DNA from: Hydrogenophaga pseudoflava
Lineage (GTDB): Bacteria; Pseudomonadota; Gammaproteobacteria; Burkholderiales; Burkholderiaceae_C
Assembly (NCBI RefSeq): GCF_031020795.1
Contig: NZ_JAVHJP010000009.1
Span: 1 to 64,000 of the forward strand
Direction: 5' to 3'
DNA length: 64,000 nucleotides
This document shows positions 54,897 through 63,251 of this stretch, piece by piece (position 1 is the first letter of the stretch; every line of letters starts with the position of its first letter). Position numbers and translations under genes: made by a program. A model generated the notes under the pieces. That model did not search any database. It was not told the origin of the DNA and saw nothing but the letters and a program-made list of their open reading frames with translations.

Positions 54897-55462
54897 GCGC
54901 CCTGGCTGCGCCCTGGCCCGCGGCGGCCGCCGACCCCCAGCGCGGCCGCCGCTTGGCCTTCGAGCCGATGACGGACGCCGACCTGGCCGCCGTCTGCGAG
55001 GTCGAGAAAACGGCCTACGCCCACCCCTGGTCGCGGCGCCATTTCGCCGATTCGCTGGCCAGCGGCTATCCCGCCGTGATGCTGCTGGCCGAGCCCCTGC
55101 CCGGCGAGGTGCCGAATCCGCCGCGCGCCGACGGCCGGGTGCTGCTGGGTTACCTCGTGGCCATGCCCGGCGTGGAGGAGGTGCACCTGCTCAACATCAC
55201 GGTCGCGCCCGCGCAGCAGCGTCAGGGCTGGGGGCGCTTCCTGCTGGACGCCCTGGTGCTGTGGTCGCGCGGACAGGGCGCGCAGTGGTTGTGGCTCGAG
55301 GTGCGCGCAGGCAACGAACCGGCGCGCGCGCTCTACACCCGCTACGGATTCCAGCAGGTGGGTCTGCGCCGCGCCTACTACCCGGCCGGCGGGCTGCAGC
55401 GCGAGGACGCGGTGGTGATGAGCCTGGACCTGGCGGTGCCGTCTGCAGGAGCGGAGTCATGA
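54893..55462 (+). CDS. rimI: Ribosomal protein S18-alanine N-acetyltransferase RimI
   Basis: A 189-residue GNAT acetyltransferase. It has FEPMTDADLAAVCEVEKTAY, AHPWSRRHFADSLASGYPAV, LLNITVAPAQQRQGWGRFLL (acetyl-CoA loop QRQGWG), and ARALYTRYGFQQVGLRRAYY. RimI acetylates the N-terminal Ala of ribosomal protein S18. It follows tsaB with an ATGA overlap. The N-terminal 20 residues are longer than in E. coli RimI, and the stop overlaps the start of a tiny 22-codon frame. Confidence 0.93.
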   Translation: MSALAAPWPAAAADPQRGRRLAFEPMTDADLAAVCEVEKTAYAHPWSRRHFADSLASGYPAVMLLAEPLPGEVPNPPRADGRVLLGYLVAMPGVEEVHLLNITVAPAQQRQGWGRFLLDALVLWSRGQGAQWLWLEVRAGNEPARALYTRYGFQQVGLRRAYYPAGGLQREDAVVMSLDLAVPSAGAES

Positions 55463-55523
55463 GCGCCGCCGGGCCGTTCCCAAGGCGCTCAGCCCCGCAG
55501 TGCGCAGCACGGAGGGTCGTCCA

Positions 55524-56396
55524 GTGAGCGAATTCGACGACGACGCCACCTCGTTCGTGCCGCAGCTGGACGCGCGCCAGCGCGCGATGCTGGCCGAGAT
55601 GGGCGTGCGCGTCTGGGCGCCACGCGCCGAGGCTTCGGCGGTGGCCGAGGTGCCCGCCCCGGTGCCGGAGGCGCCAGCCCCCGCCCACCCGCCGGCCGAG
55701 GCCCGTGCACCCGCCGCCCCGGCGGCGAGGGCCACGCCGAGCGCTGCGCCGGAGCGCCCGGTCGCAGTTCCGGAGGCCCCCTCGTCCCCGCTTGCCGCCG
55801 CGGAGCGCCTGCGCCCGGCCGGTGTGGCCCAGATGGACTGGCCGGCGCTGCAGGCGGCGGTGGCCGGCTGCGAGGCCTGCGGCCTGTGCAAGACACGGCG
55901 CAACACGGTGTTCGGCGTCGGCGACACGCAGACCGACTGGATGATCGTCGGCGAGGCGCCGGGCGAGAACGAGGACCTGCAGGGAGAGCCCTTCGTGGGC
56001 GCGGCCGGCCAACTGCTGGACAACATGCTGCGCGCCGTGGGCCGCAGCCGCGCTGGCGAGGGGGCCAAGGGCGCCTACATCGCCAATGTGCTCAAGTGCC
56101 GCCCGCCGGCCAACCGCAACCCGCAGCCGCAGGAGGTCGCTCAGTGCGAGCCCTACCTGGCGCGCCAGGTGGCGCTGGTGCGGCCGAAGATCATCGTGGC
56201 CATGGGGCGCTTTGCCGTGCAGTCGCTGTTGCACACCGAGGAGCCCATCGGCCGCCTGCGCGGGCGCGTGCACCGCTACGAGGGGGTGCCGGTGATCGTG
56301 ACCTACCACCCGGCCTACCTGCTGCGCACCCCGGCCGACAAGGCCAAGGCCTGGGAAGACCTCTGCCTGGCGATGGAGACGGCCGAGGGACTCTGA
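55524..56396 (+). CDS. Type 4/5 uracil-DNA glycosylase with 4Fe-4S cluster
   Basis: A 290-residue uracil-DNA glycosylase. The N-terminal 100 residues are variable, with an Ala/Pro-rich linker at about 45-85. The catalytic domain has GCEACGLCKTRRNTVFGVGD and LKCRPPANRNPQPQEVAQC, the two cluster-binding Cys pairs. GEAPGENEDLQGEPFVGAAG is the uracil pocket and VPVIVTYHPAYLLRTP the C-terminal motif. The GTG at 55524 was chosen because GGAGGG lies upstream; an upstream GTG in the same frame lacks a ribosome site. It follows rimI by about 60 bases. Confidence 0.93.
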   Translation: MSEFDDDATSFVPQLDARQRAMLAEMGVRVWAPRAEASAVAEVPAPVPEAPAPAHPPAEARAPAAPAARATPSAAPERPVAVPEAPSSPLAAAERLRPAGVAQMDWPALQAAVAGCEACGLCKTRRNTVFGVGDTQTDWMIVGEAPGENEDLQGEPFVGAAGQLLDNMLRAVGRSRAGEGAKGAYIANVLKCRPPANRNPQPQEVAQCEPYLARQVALVRPKIIVAMGRFAVQSLLHTEEPIGRLRGRVHRYEGVPVIVTYHPAYLLRTPADKAKAWEDLCLAMETAEGL

Positions 56397-56478
56397 GCGG
56401 CGGGGCAGGGGTTCCCCGGGTTGGCGGCCACCGCCGGCCGCGCGATCCTGCGGTCATCACCACCGACAGGAGACCCCC

Positions 56479-57246
56479 ATGACCCAGCTCTTCGACGCCC
56501 CCCTCATCGGCACCGGTCCGCGCAAGGTGATCTGCCTGCATGGCTGGTTCGGCCACGCCCGCGGCTGGGGGCCCATGGTCCAGCACCTGGACAAGGACGC
56601 CTTCAGCTACGCCTTCCTCGACCAGCGCGGCTACGGCCACCGCAAGGACAGCGGCGGCCCCTACACCATGGCCCAGATCGCGCAGGACGCGCTGGCGCTG
56701 GCCGATTCGTTGGGCTGGGACCGGTTCGCGCTGGTCGGGCACTCGATGGGCGGGCTGGCGATCCAGCAGGTGCTGGCCGACGCGCCGCAGCGGGTGCAGG
56801 CCCTGGTGGGGGTGACCCCGGTGCCCGCCACGGGCGTGCCGTTCGACGACGCCGGCTGGGCCTTCTTTTCGGCGGCTGCGAAAGATGTGGGCACGCGCCG
56901 CGCCATCATCGACCTGACCACCGGCAACCGGCTCTCGGGTGTGTGGCTCGACGGCATGGCGCGGCGCTCGCTGCAACACTCGGATGAAACCGCGGTGGCC
57001 GACTACCTGGTGGCCTGGGCCAAGACCTCGGTGCTCGACCGCGTGCAGGGCCAGACCCTGCCGGTGCTGGTGATCGCGGGCGAACACGACCCGGCGCTGG
57101 GCGCCGACACCTGCAAGGCCACCTGGCTGCAGCACTACCCGAACGCGTCGCTGGAGATGATGGCCAATGCGGGCCACTATCCGATGGACGAGACCCCGAT
57201 CGCGCTGGCGACCTCCATCGAACGCTTCCTGATGAAGGTGATGTGA
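56479..57246 (+). CDS. Alpha/beta-hydrolase
   Basis: A 255-residue alpha/beta-hydrolase. It has the oxyanion HGWFGHARGW near residue 22, the nucleophile elbow FALVGHSMGGLAIQQVLADA with Ser at about 89, the acid in VIAGEHDPALGADTCKATWL, and the His in MANAGHYPMDETPIALA. All catalytic residues are present. No signal peptide is seen. The substrate is unknown. It has its own AGGAGAC ribosome site and is convergent with the EamA exporter gene (1 base apart). Confidence 0.9.
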   Translation: MTQLFDAPLIGTGPRKVICLHGWFGHARGWGPMVQHLDKDAFSYAFLDQRGYGHRKDSGGPYTMAQIAQDALALADSLGWDRFALVGHSMGGLAIQQVLADAPQRVQALVGVTPVPATGVPFDDAGWAFFSAAAKDVGTRRAIIDLTTGNRLSGVWLDGMARRSLQHSDETAVADYLVAWAKTSVLDRVQGQTLPVLVIAGEHDPALGADTCKATWLQHYPNASLEMMANAGHYPMDETPIALATSIERFLMKVM

Positions 57247-57247
57247 G

Positions 57248-58135
57248 TCAGCTGGCCGCGGTGGAGCGGGCGGGCCACAGCACCGTAGCGATCGAGACCA
57301 TCACCAGCGCCACGGCGGCCCAGTCCTGCCAGTGCAGCACCTCGCCCAGCCACCAGGCGCCGCTGAACACGCCCAGAACCGGAATGAACATCACCGACAG
57401 CGTGGAGGCGATGGGCGGCAGCTCGCGCGCCAGCACCAGCCAGGCCACCTGGGCAAAGGCGAACACGCCGACCGCGTTGTAGGCGATGGCCCCCCACTGT
57501 GCGGGGTTGGGGGCCATCCACTGGCCGCGCTCGAACACCACCGCCAGCAGCGACATCCACAGCGTGGTCGCCACCGTCATCCAGAAGCTGATCGCCAGTG
57601 TGGGCGCGGCGATGCGGGTGCGGCGCATCTGCTGCGTGCCGATGGCCCAGGTGGCGGCGGCCACCAGCATCATCGCCACGCCCAGCGGCCGGCCCGAGAG
57701 GGTGGTGATCTCGTGCCAGAGCAGCAGCACCACGCCCAGCGCGGCGGCCGCCACACCGGCCCAGGCGCGCGGTACCAGCCGCTGGCCGAACCACAGCGCG
57801 CCGATCACGGCAGAGAACACCGGCATGGTGTAGCCCAGGATGGCGGCGCGCCCGCTGGAGAGCGACTGGATCGCCAGGATCGCCAGCGTGTGCCAGAAGA
57901 ACATGTTGAACACCGTGAGCACCGCCAGCTCGCGCCAGTGTGCGCGGCCGATGGTGAACGGCACCCGGCGCAGCCACAGGAACCCGGCCAGCAGCGGCAG
58001 CCCCAGCCACATGCACAGCGTGCGGAAGGTCAGCGGCGGAAAGCCGGTGACCCCGAACTTCATGATCGGCCAGTTGAGGCCCCAGACCAGCGTGAGCAGG
58101 ACGAGCAGAACGAATTGCTGGCGGGACAGGCGCAT
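57248..58135 (-). CDS. DMT-superfamily (EamA) exporter
   Basis: A 295-residue protein with ten predicted membrane segments arranged as two EamA repeats. The first repeat opens FVLLVLLTLVWGLNWPIMKF with GFPPLTFRTLCMWLGLPLLA. The second includes SAVIGALWFGQRLVPRAWAG. The final LGEVLHWQDWAAVALVMVSI is typical. Members export amino acids, amines or other metabolites. No substrate can be assigned, and no linked regulator gene is seen. Confidence 0.9.
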   Translation of the reverse strand: MRLSRQQFVLLVLLTLVWGLNWPIMKFGVTGFPPLTFRTLCMWLGLPLLAGFLWLRRVPFTIGRAHWRELAVLTVFNMFFWHTLAILAIQSLSSGRAAILGYTMPVFSAVIGALWFGQRLVPRAWAGVAAAALGVVLLLWHEITTLSGRPLGVAMMLVAAATWAIGTQQMRRTRIAAPTLAISFWMTVATTLWMSLLAVVFERGQWMAPNPAQWGAIAYNAVGVFAFAQVAWLVLARELPPIASTLSVMFIPVLGVFSGAWWLGEVLHWQDWAAVALVMVSIATVLWPARSTAAS

Positions 58136-58168
58136 GCCGCCGATGTTATCGGCTGGCCTGCGGGCGCG

Positions 58169-58594
58169 TCAGTCGGTGATGGCGATCTCGACGTCTTCGC
58201 TGTCGCCGGTGTTGCCATCGGCGTCGACGGCGCGGGCGAAATAGGAGACGGTGTCCGTGGCGGTCGACGGGACTGTGGTGGTGAACTGGTAGGGCGTGGC
58301 GTTGAGGGTGCCCAGGAGTGTGGTGGTGCTGGTGTCCACACGGTAGAAGCGCACGGCGGCAATGCCGAGGTCGGAACTGGCCACGGCGATCAGCGTGACC
58401 GACTCTCCGGCCGAGGCGCTGGTGGCCGTGCTCGCCAGCGTGACGGTGGGCGCATCGCCGGTGGTGCCGCCGCCGCAGGCGGTCAGGGCGAGCGACAGCA
58501 GCGCGGCGGCCAGGCCCGGGCGCAGCCGGTGGCGCCGCAGCGGGGCGGGCGGAATGGGGATGACGGCCGCGGGAGCGGAGAGTGTGGTGTTCAT
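58169..58594 (-). CDS. Lipoprotein with an Ig-like (Big/cadherin-type) domain
   Basis: A 141-residue predicted lipoprotein. A proline-rich start leads to a hydrophobic segment and a lipobox-like LALTACGGG (Cys near 39). The mature part APTVTLASTATSASAGESVT and DTVSYFARAVDADGNTGDSE looks like a single immunoglobulin-like (Big_9 or cadherin-like) beta domain. A role at the cell surface is inferred; nothing more specific can be said. The ATG giving MNTTLSAPA was chosen because it gives a plausible lipoprotein signal. Confidence 0.7.
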   Translation of the reverse strand: MNTTLSAPAAVIPIPPAPLRRHRLRPGLAAALLSLALTACGGGTTGDAPTVTLASTATSASAGESVTLIAVASSDLGIAAVRFYRVDTSTTTLLGTLNATPYQFTTTVPSTATDTVSYFARAVDADGNTGDSEDVEIAITD

Positions 58595-58715
58595 GGCCGG
58601 ATGGTAGGAAGCCCCGTCCCGGCCTGGGTGGTGTCTTTGTGTCCGGTCGGTAAACCGTCTGACGCAGGTGAGCCGGCCCGCGTCGCTGGCACCGCCGTGG
58701 GGTCGCAGGAGAAAC

Positions 58716-58732
58716 CTTAAGTGGACCTTAAG
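58716..58732. promoter_or_regulatory. PmrA-box-like site upstream of the DUF4956-VTC-CotH operon
   Basis: CTTAAG-TGGAC-CTTAAG is a perfect match to the PmrA/BasR binding consensus YTTAAK-N5-YTTAAK. The wider sequence is a pair of 11-base direct repeats (ACCTTAAGTGG and ACCTTAAGAAG), as OmpR-family regulators use. It ends 9 bases before a TAAAAT -10 element, covering the -35 region. Confidence 0.7.
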
Positions 58733-58741
58733 AAGACTCAC

Positions 58742-58747
58742 TAAAAT
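58742..58747 (+). promoter_or_regulatory. Probable -10 element of the DUF4956-VTC-CotH promoter
   Basis: TAAAAT matches TATAAT at five of six positions, 9 bases after the PmrA-like box and 74 bases upstream of the DUF4956 start. Confidence 0.5.
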
Positions 58748-58821
58748 GGTCGGCTTTGCCGAAATCCGACGCCCCCGGTCGGTCGTGATTGTTGTCCCAC
58801 CCCTCTCCCGCTGGCCGGCCC

Positions 58822-59385
58822 ATGGAAATTGTCTGGTACCTTGAGTTCATCGCACGGTTCTCGCTCAACCTGGGCGCGGCCAGTGTGCTGATGTTCGGCC
58901 TCTACCACCGCAGGCACCGCAACCGCGACACGGCGGTCTCCGCCCTGCTGCTCAACGTGTTCGTGTTCGCCGTGCTCACGGTGCTGGCCGACGTGCAGTT
59001 CTCGCTGGCGGCGGGCTTTGGTCTGTTCGCCATCCTGGCGCTGTTCACGCTGCGCTCCGAGCAGCTGTCCCGGGTGGACATCGCCTACTTCTTCGGCAGC
59101 GCCTCGATGGCGGTGCTGTTCGCCATCAACGCGATCGACCGTGGCCTGATGGTCATCATCATCCTGGTCATGCTGGCCTCGGTCTATGTGGTGGATCACC
59201 CGAAGCTCAGCCGCCCGCTGCGCAGCACCCGGATCAAGCTGGACATGGACCGCAGCTTCGACGTGGGCGACGACGCCTCGGTGGTCGAGGCCGTGGGGCG
59301 CCAGACCGGACTCAGGCCCCGGCGCGTCCAGCTGGTGCGCGTGTGCGGCATCACCGAGACCGTGGAGCTGCAGGTTGAGTACTGA
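58822..59385 (+). CDS. DUF4956 membrane protein
   Basis: A 187-residue protein with four hydrophobic segments (about 11-27, 38-58, 62-80 and 87-122) then a soluble C-terminal domain. Family motifs include RFSLNLGAASVLMFGLYHRR, FGLFAILALFTLRSEQLSRV and VDIAYFFGSASMAVLFAINA. The family is uncharacterised, but it is repeatedly found beside VTC and CotH genes (family knowledge). The ATG at 58822 was chosen; a TTG 33 bases upstream is possible. Its stop overlaps the TTG start of the VTC gene. Confidence 0.87.
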   Translation: MEIVWYLEFIARFSLNLGAASVLMFGLYHRRHRNRDTAVSALLLNVFVFAVLTVLADVQFSLAAGFGLFAILALFTLRSEQLSRVDIAYFFGSASMAVLFAINAIDRGLMVIIILVMLASVYVVDHPKLSRPLRSTRIKLDMDRSFDVGDDASVVEAVGRQTGLRPRRVQLVRVCGITETVELQVEY

Positions 59386-60208
59386 TCGTCCGGGCGCCGT
59401 CCCCGCGTCCCGGCTGGCTGGCTTCACCGCCATCGGCCTGGCCGAACTGAACGGGCAGGCCGCCCTGCTCAAGCGGCTGGAACGCAAATACGTGCTGGAC
59501 CCGGCGTCGCTGGACGGCCTGTTCGACGTGCTGCGCTTCAGCCACGCGGTGCTGGAAATCGACGGCCTGCGCTCGCACGGCTACCAGAGCCGCTACTACG
59601 ACACGCCCGACCTGCTGTGCTTCCGGGCCCACAACCAGGGCCGCGCCAACCGGTTCAAGCTGCGCGTGCGGCGCTACGAAGACAGTGGCCTGGCCTTCTG
59701 CGAGCTCAAGGAGAAGACCCGGGTGGCGGCGACCGCGAAGTCGAGGGTGCCCCTGAGCGACCCGGCGGACCTGGGCGACGACTTCGGCGGCCTGCTCGGT
59801 CGCATCCGGCAGATCGCCGGCGCGGCGGCCGACCATCGGTTCCTGCCGACGCTGGACGTGGGCTACCGGCGCATCACCCTCTTCGACGCGCGCGACCAGA
59901 CCCGGGTCACCATCGACTCCGGCCTGTCGTTCGGCCACGCCAGCGATCCCGGGGTCCACCAGGGCACGGCCAGCGTCATCGTCGAGGTCAAGTCGGCGCG
60001 GCCGATGTCGCTGACCGACCGTCTGCTGCGCGACGCGGGCCTGCGGCCTCAGGCCCAGATGTCCAAGTACTGCATCGGCCTGCTGGCCTGCGGACTCTGG
60101 ACCGGTTCCAGCCGGTTCGGTGCCAACCACCGGCGGCTGGGTTGCCGCCCGGTGGAGGAAGTGGGGCGGTCGATGGCCCCGGCGGAGGCCCCGGCATGTG
60201 CGTCCTGA
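59375..60208 (+). CDS. VTC-domain polyphosphate-polymerase-type protein
   Basis: A 277-residue protein with one VTC tunnel-fold domain, related to the yeast vacuolar polyphosphate polymerase core. It has LLKRLERKYVLDPASLDGLF with conserved basic residues, SHGYQSRYYDTPDLLCF, RANRFKLRVRRYEDSGLAFC, VTIDSGLSFGHASD and SVIVEVKSARPMSL. The start is a TTG with GGAG 7 bases upstream, overlapping the DUF4956 stop; the first in-frame ATG would lie far inside the domain. Polyphosphate synthesis is plausible but unproven for bacterial members. Its 3' end overlaps CotH by 13 bases. Confidence 0.85.
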   Translation: MSTDRPGAVPASRLAGFTAIGLAELNGQAALLKRLERKYVLDPASLDGLFDVLRFSHAVLEIDGLRSHGYQSRYYDTPDLLCFRAHNQGRANRFKLRVRRYEDSGLAFCELKEKTRVAATAKSRVPLSDPADLGDDFGGLLGRIRQIAGAAADHRFLPTLDVGYRRITLFDARDQTRVTIDSGLSFGHASDPGVHQGTASVIVEVKSARPMSLTDRLLRDAGLRPQAQMSKYCIGLLACGLWTGSSRFGANHRRLGCRPVEEVGRSMAPAEAPACAS

Positions 60209-62391
60209 ACCGCCTGGGCCTGGCCCTGCGCGGGCTGGTGCTGCTGCTGGCGGTCGCCTGGGCACCGGCGCAGGCGAACAGCGTCATCAGCCCGCCCCAG
60301 TTCTCGCACGCGGCGGGCTTCCATCCTTACACCTTCAAGCTCAAGCTCTACCACCCCGACGCCGGGGTCTCGATCTTCTACACGCTGGACGGCTCGACGC
60401 CCTACGTGCAGTTCCCCTACGAGCGCAGCTTCGACCACAAGACCGCCTACCGCCGCACCTCGCGCAGCGCCGACGGCGTGCTGGAGAAGGCTCGGCTGGT
60501 GACGCTGCCCTACCGCGGGCCGATCAAGCTCGCGCGCGTGATGACCGGGCCGGGCCGCTGGGCGCGCATGCTGACGACCTACGACGACCAGCCGGTGGGC
60601 TACCTGCGGCCGATGACGGGCGCGAGCGCGTCGCAGGACCTGCACCGGGCGTGGGACGAGTTTCTGGAGTATTCGGGTGACCGACTGGGCGGGGTTCTGT
60701 CTGCCGGACCCGTCCAGCCCGCCCGGCACGCCAGGGCGGCCGATGGATGGGTGGACCGTGCCGTGGTGGTGCGTGCGGTGGCGGTCGGCCCCCGCGGGGA
60801 GCGCAGCGAAGTGGTCACGCGCACCTATTTCTTTGGCAGCGCCGACCGGTTTTCGCTGCCCATCGTGGCGGTCACGGCCGATCCGGAGGACCTGTTCGGG
60901 TACGACCGGGGCGTGATGGTCGCCGGTCGCCGGTTTGATGCGTGGCGGGAGCGCAACCCGGCGTTCACCGCCACGGCCGGGGTCGCCGATGCCAACTGGC
61001 GCGATGAGGGCGACAGCGCGGAGCGGGCCGTGCACGTCGAGTACCTGCTGCGCGATTCGGCCGCACCCTCGGGCACCCGGGTTTCCGGCCAGTCCGCGGG
61101 CCTGCGCATCCACGGCGCGTTCAGCCGCGCATCCGCCGAAAAGTCCATGCGCCTGCACGCGCGCAAGCGCTACGGCGCCGACGAGGTCGAGGTATTCGGC
61201 GACTTCCAGCGCTCTTTCCTGCCCAAGCAGGTCATCCTGCGGTCATCCAGCAACGACCGCCGCGAGGCGCTCATGCGCGATGCGGTGGCGCAGCGCGTGG
61301 TGGACGGCCTGCAGGCCACGGTCTCGCGCAGCCAGCCGGTGGCGGTGTTCCTGAACGGCGAGTATTGGGGGCTGTACCACCTGCGCGAACGCCTGGGCGA
61401 CGATCACTTTGCGGCCCAGGCCAAGGTGAAGGACTCGGACATCGAGCTGAGCCGCAACTACGGCGTGACCCCCGACCAGCCCGAGATGGCCGAGCCCTGG
61501 CTGGCCCTGGTCGAGCGCCTGGAGACCGCGCAGGCCGAAGGCCGGGAGGTGCTGCCACTGGCCGAGGCCGAGATCGACATTCCGAGCTTCATCGACCTGC
61601 ATGCGGCCGAGGTGCTGGTCGGCAACACCGACTGGCCGGCCAACAACGTGTTGGCATGGCGGGTGCGGCCGTTCACCGCGGGGTTGGCTCGCAACAGCCC
61701 CTACCGCAAGTGGCACTGGGCGGTCAGCGACATGGACATGGCGTTCCGCGCACCCAATGTCGACACGCTGCACGAACTGCTCACGCCGAACGGCCCGCGG
61801 GGACGCCCCGAGCTGGCCCGGAGCACCCGGCTGTTCCGGGTGCTGATGAAAGACCCGCGTTTCCAGCAGCGGTTCGCGACGCGGCTCCAGGACCTGCTCA
61901 ACACCCGCTTCTCCTCCGAGCGGATGGCCCAGTTCGTTGCGCACTACCGCGGCGAAATCGCCGCCGAGGTGCCGCACCATGTCAACCGGTGGCAGGTGCC
62001 CGCCAGCGTGGCGATCTGGGAGCGGTCGGTGAGGCACCTGGGCGTCTTCATCGAGCGCCGCCCGGCCCACGTCCGGCAGCAGATGGAGCGGTACCTCGCG
62101 GTGCCGCCGCCGGTGAAGATCGAGTTGGGTCCGATGGAGCCCGGGGCGTCGTTGCGCATCAATGGCGAGGCGCTGGAGAGTGGCGCCGGGCGGCCGGCGC
62201 AGGTGCTGTACACACCAGGCACGCCGCTGAAGATCGAGGTCGTCGAAGGCCCTTGCCGCCGCTTCCAGGGCTGGCAGGGGCAGGCCTCCCGGGCAGCGTC
62301 GCTCGAACTGGTGGTGGACCGGCCGCTGGCGCTCACGCCGCAGTGGGGGCCGGCCTGTGGCCCCGCTGCCGCGCGGGCGCAGGGTTCGTAA
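60196..62391 (+). CDS. CotH kinase family secreted protein
   Basis: A 731-residue exported protein with a signal peptide ending APAQAN near residue 28. A chitobiase-like C-terminal (CHB_HEX) beta motif is seen at about 35-65 (VSIFYTLDGSTPYVQF). The CotH kinase-like domain runs from about 225 to 620. It includes SFLPKQVILRSSSNDRREAL, VAVFLNGEYWGLYHLRERLG and, at residues 506-517, WHWAVSDMDMAF, whose two Asp fit the family's metal-binding catalytic motif. CotH of Bacillus spores is a protein kinase. The extracytoplasmic location and VTC/DUF4956 partners suggest a surface phosphorylation or polyphosphate role. It overlaps the VTC gene by 13 bases. Confidence 0.88.
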   Translation: MCVLNRLGLALRGLVLLLAVAWAPAQANSVISPPQFSHAAGFHPYTFKLKLYHPDAGVSIFYTLDGSTPYVQFPYERSFDHKTAYRRTSRSADGVLEKARLVTLPYRGPIKLARVMTGPGRWARMLTTYDDQPVGYLRPMTGASASQDLHRAWDEFLEYSGDRLGGVLSAGPVQPARHARAADGWVDRAVVVRAVAVGPRGERSEVVTRTYFFGSADRFSLPIVAVTADPEDLFGYDRGVMVAGRRFDAWRERNPAFTATAGVADANWRDEGDSAERAVHVEYLLRDSAAPSGTRVSGQSAGLRIHGAFSRASAEKSMRLHARKRYGADEVEVFGDFQRSFLPKQVILRSSSNDRREALMRDAVAQRVVDGLQATVSRSQPVAVFLNGEYWGLYHLRERLGDDHFAAQAKVKDSDIELSRNYGVTPDQPEMAEPWLALVERLETAQAEGREVLPLAEAEIDIPSFIDLHAAEVLVGNTDWPANNVLAWRVRPFTAGLARNSPYRKWHWAVSDMDMAFRAPNVDTLHELLTPNGPRGRPELARSTRLFRVLMKDPRFQQRFATRLQDLLNTRFSSERMAQFVAHYRGEIAAEVPHHVNRWQVPASVAIWERSVRHLGVFIERRPAHVRQQMERYLAVPPPVKIELGPMEPGASLRINGEALESGAGRPAQVLYTPGTPLKIEVVEGPCRRFQGWQGQASRAASLELVVDRPLALTPQWGPACGPAAARAQGS

Positions 62392-62400
62392 AATTCGGGG

Positions 62401-63240
62401 ATGACCTTCCTCGACATGCTGGGCGCGGCAGAGCGCCAGAACCAGTCCCTGCTCTGCGTCGGCCTCGACCCCGACCCCGCGAAATTCCCGGCCGGCCTGA
62501 AGGGCGACGCCTCGAAAATCTACGACTTCTGCGCCGCCATCGTCGAGGCCACGGCCGACGCCGTGATCGCCTTCAAGCCGCAGATCGCCTACTTTGCCGC
62601 GCACCGCGCCGAAGACCAGCTTGAAAAGCTGATGCGGCACATGAAGGCGGTGGCGCCGCAGGTGCCGGTGATCCTGGACGCCAAGCGCGGCGACATCGGC
62701 AGCACCGCCGAGCAGTACGCCATCGAGGCCTTCGAGCGCTACGGCGCCGACGCCGTGACCCTCTCGCCCTTCATGGGCTGGGACTCGGTCCAGCCCTATC
62801 TGAAATACGAGGGCAAAGGCGCCTTCCTGCTGTGCCGCACCTCCAACCCCGGCGGTGACGACCTGCAGAACCAGAGGCTGGCCTCGGTCGACGGCCAGCC
62901 GCGCGTCTACGAACACGTCGCGAAGCTCGCACAGGGCCCGTGGAACCTCAACGGCCAGCTCGGCCTGGTGGTCGGTGCCACCTACCCGGCCGAAATCGAA
63001 CGGGTGCGCGAACTGGCGCCGACGCTGCCGCTGCTGATCCCCGGCGTGGGCGCGCAGGGTGGCGACGCCGTGGCCACGATCCGCGCCGGTTACCGCACCC
63101 AGGGCGGCGCCACCACCGGCCCGGTGATCGTCAACAGCTCGCGCGCGGTGCTCTACGCCTCGGGTGGCGCCGACTTTGCGGCCGCCGCGCGCGCCGAGGC
63201 CCTGCGCACACGCGAGGTCCTGAACGCTGCCAAGGCGTGA
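62401..63240 (+). CDS. pyrF: Orotidine 5'-phosphate decarboxylase (type 2)
   Basis: A 279-residue type 2 OMP decarboxylase that makes UMP. It has [34 protein letters not shown], the catalytic [20 protein letters not shown] (Lys and Asp of DAKRGD) and [20 protein letters not shown]. It starts 9 bases after CotH and probably has its own expression as a housekeeping gene. The length and motifs match the longer proteobacterial/mycobacterial subclass. Confidence 0.97.
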   Translation: MTFLDMLGAAERQNQSLLCVGLDPDPAKFPAGLKGDASKIYDFCAAIVEATADAVIAFKPQIAYFAAHRAEDQLEKLMRHMKAVAPQVPVILDAKRGDIGSTAEQYAIEAFERYGADAVTLSPFMGWDSVQPYLKYEGKGAFLLCRTSNPGGDDLQNQRLASVDGQPRVYEHVAKLAQGPWNLNGQLGLVVGATYPAEIERVRELAPTLPLLIPGVGAQGGDAVATIRAGYRTQGGATTGPVIVNSSRAVLYASGGADFAAAARAEALRTREVLNAAKA

Positions 63241-63251
63241 GCGGGCTCACC

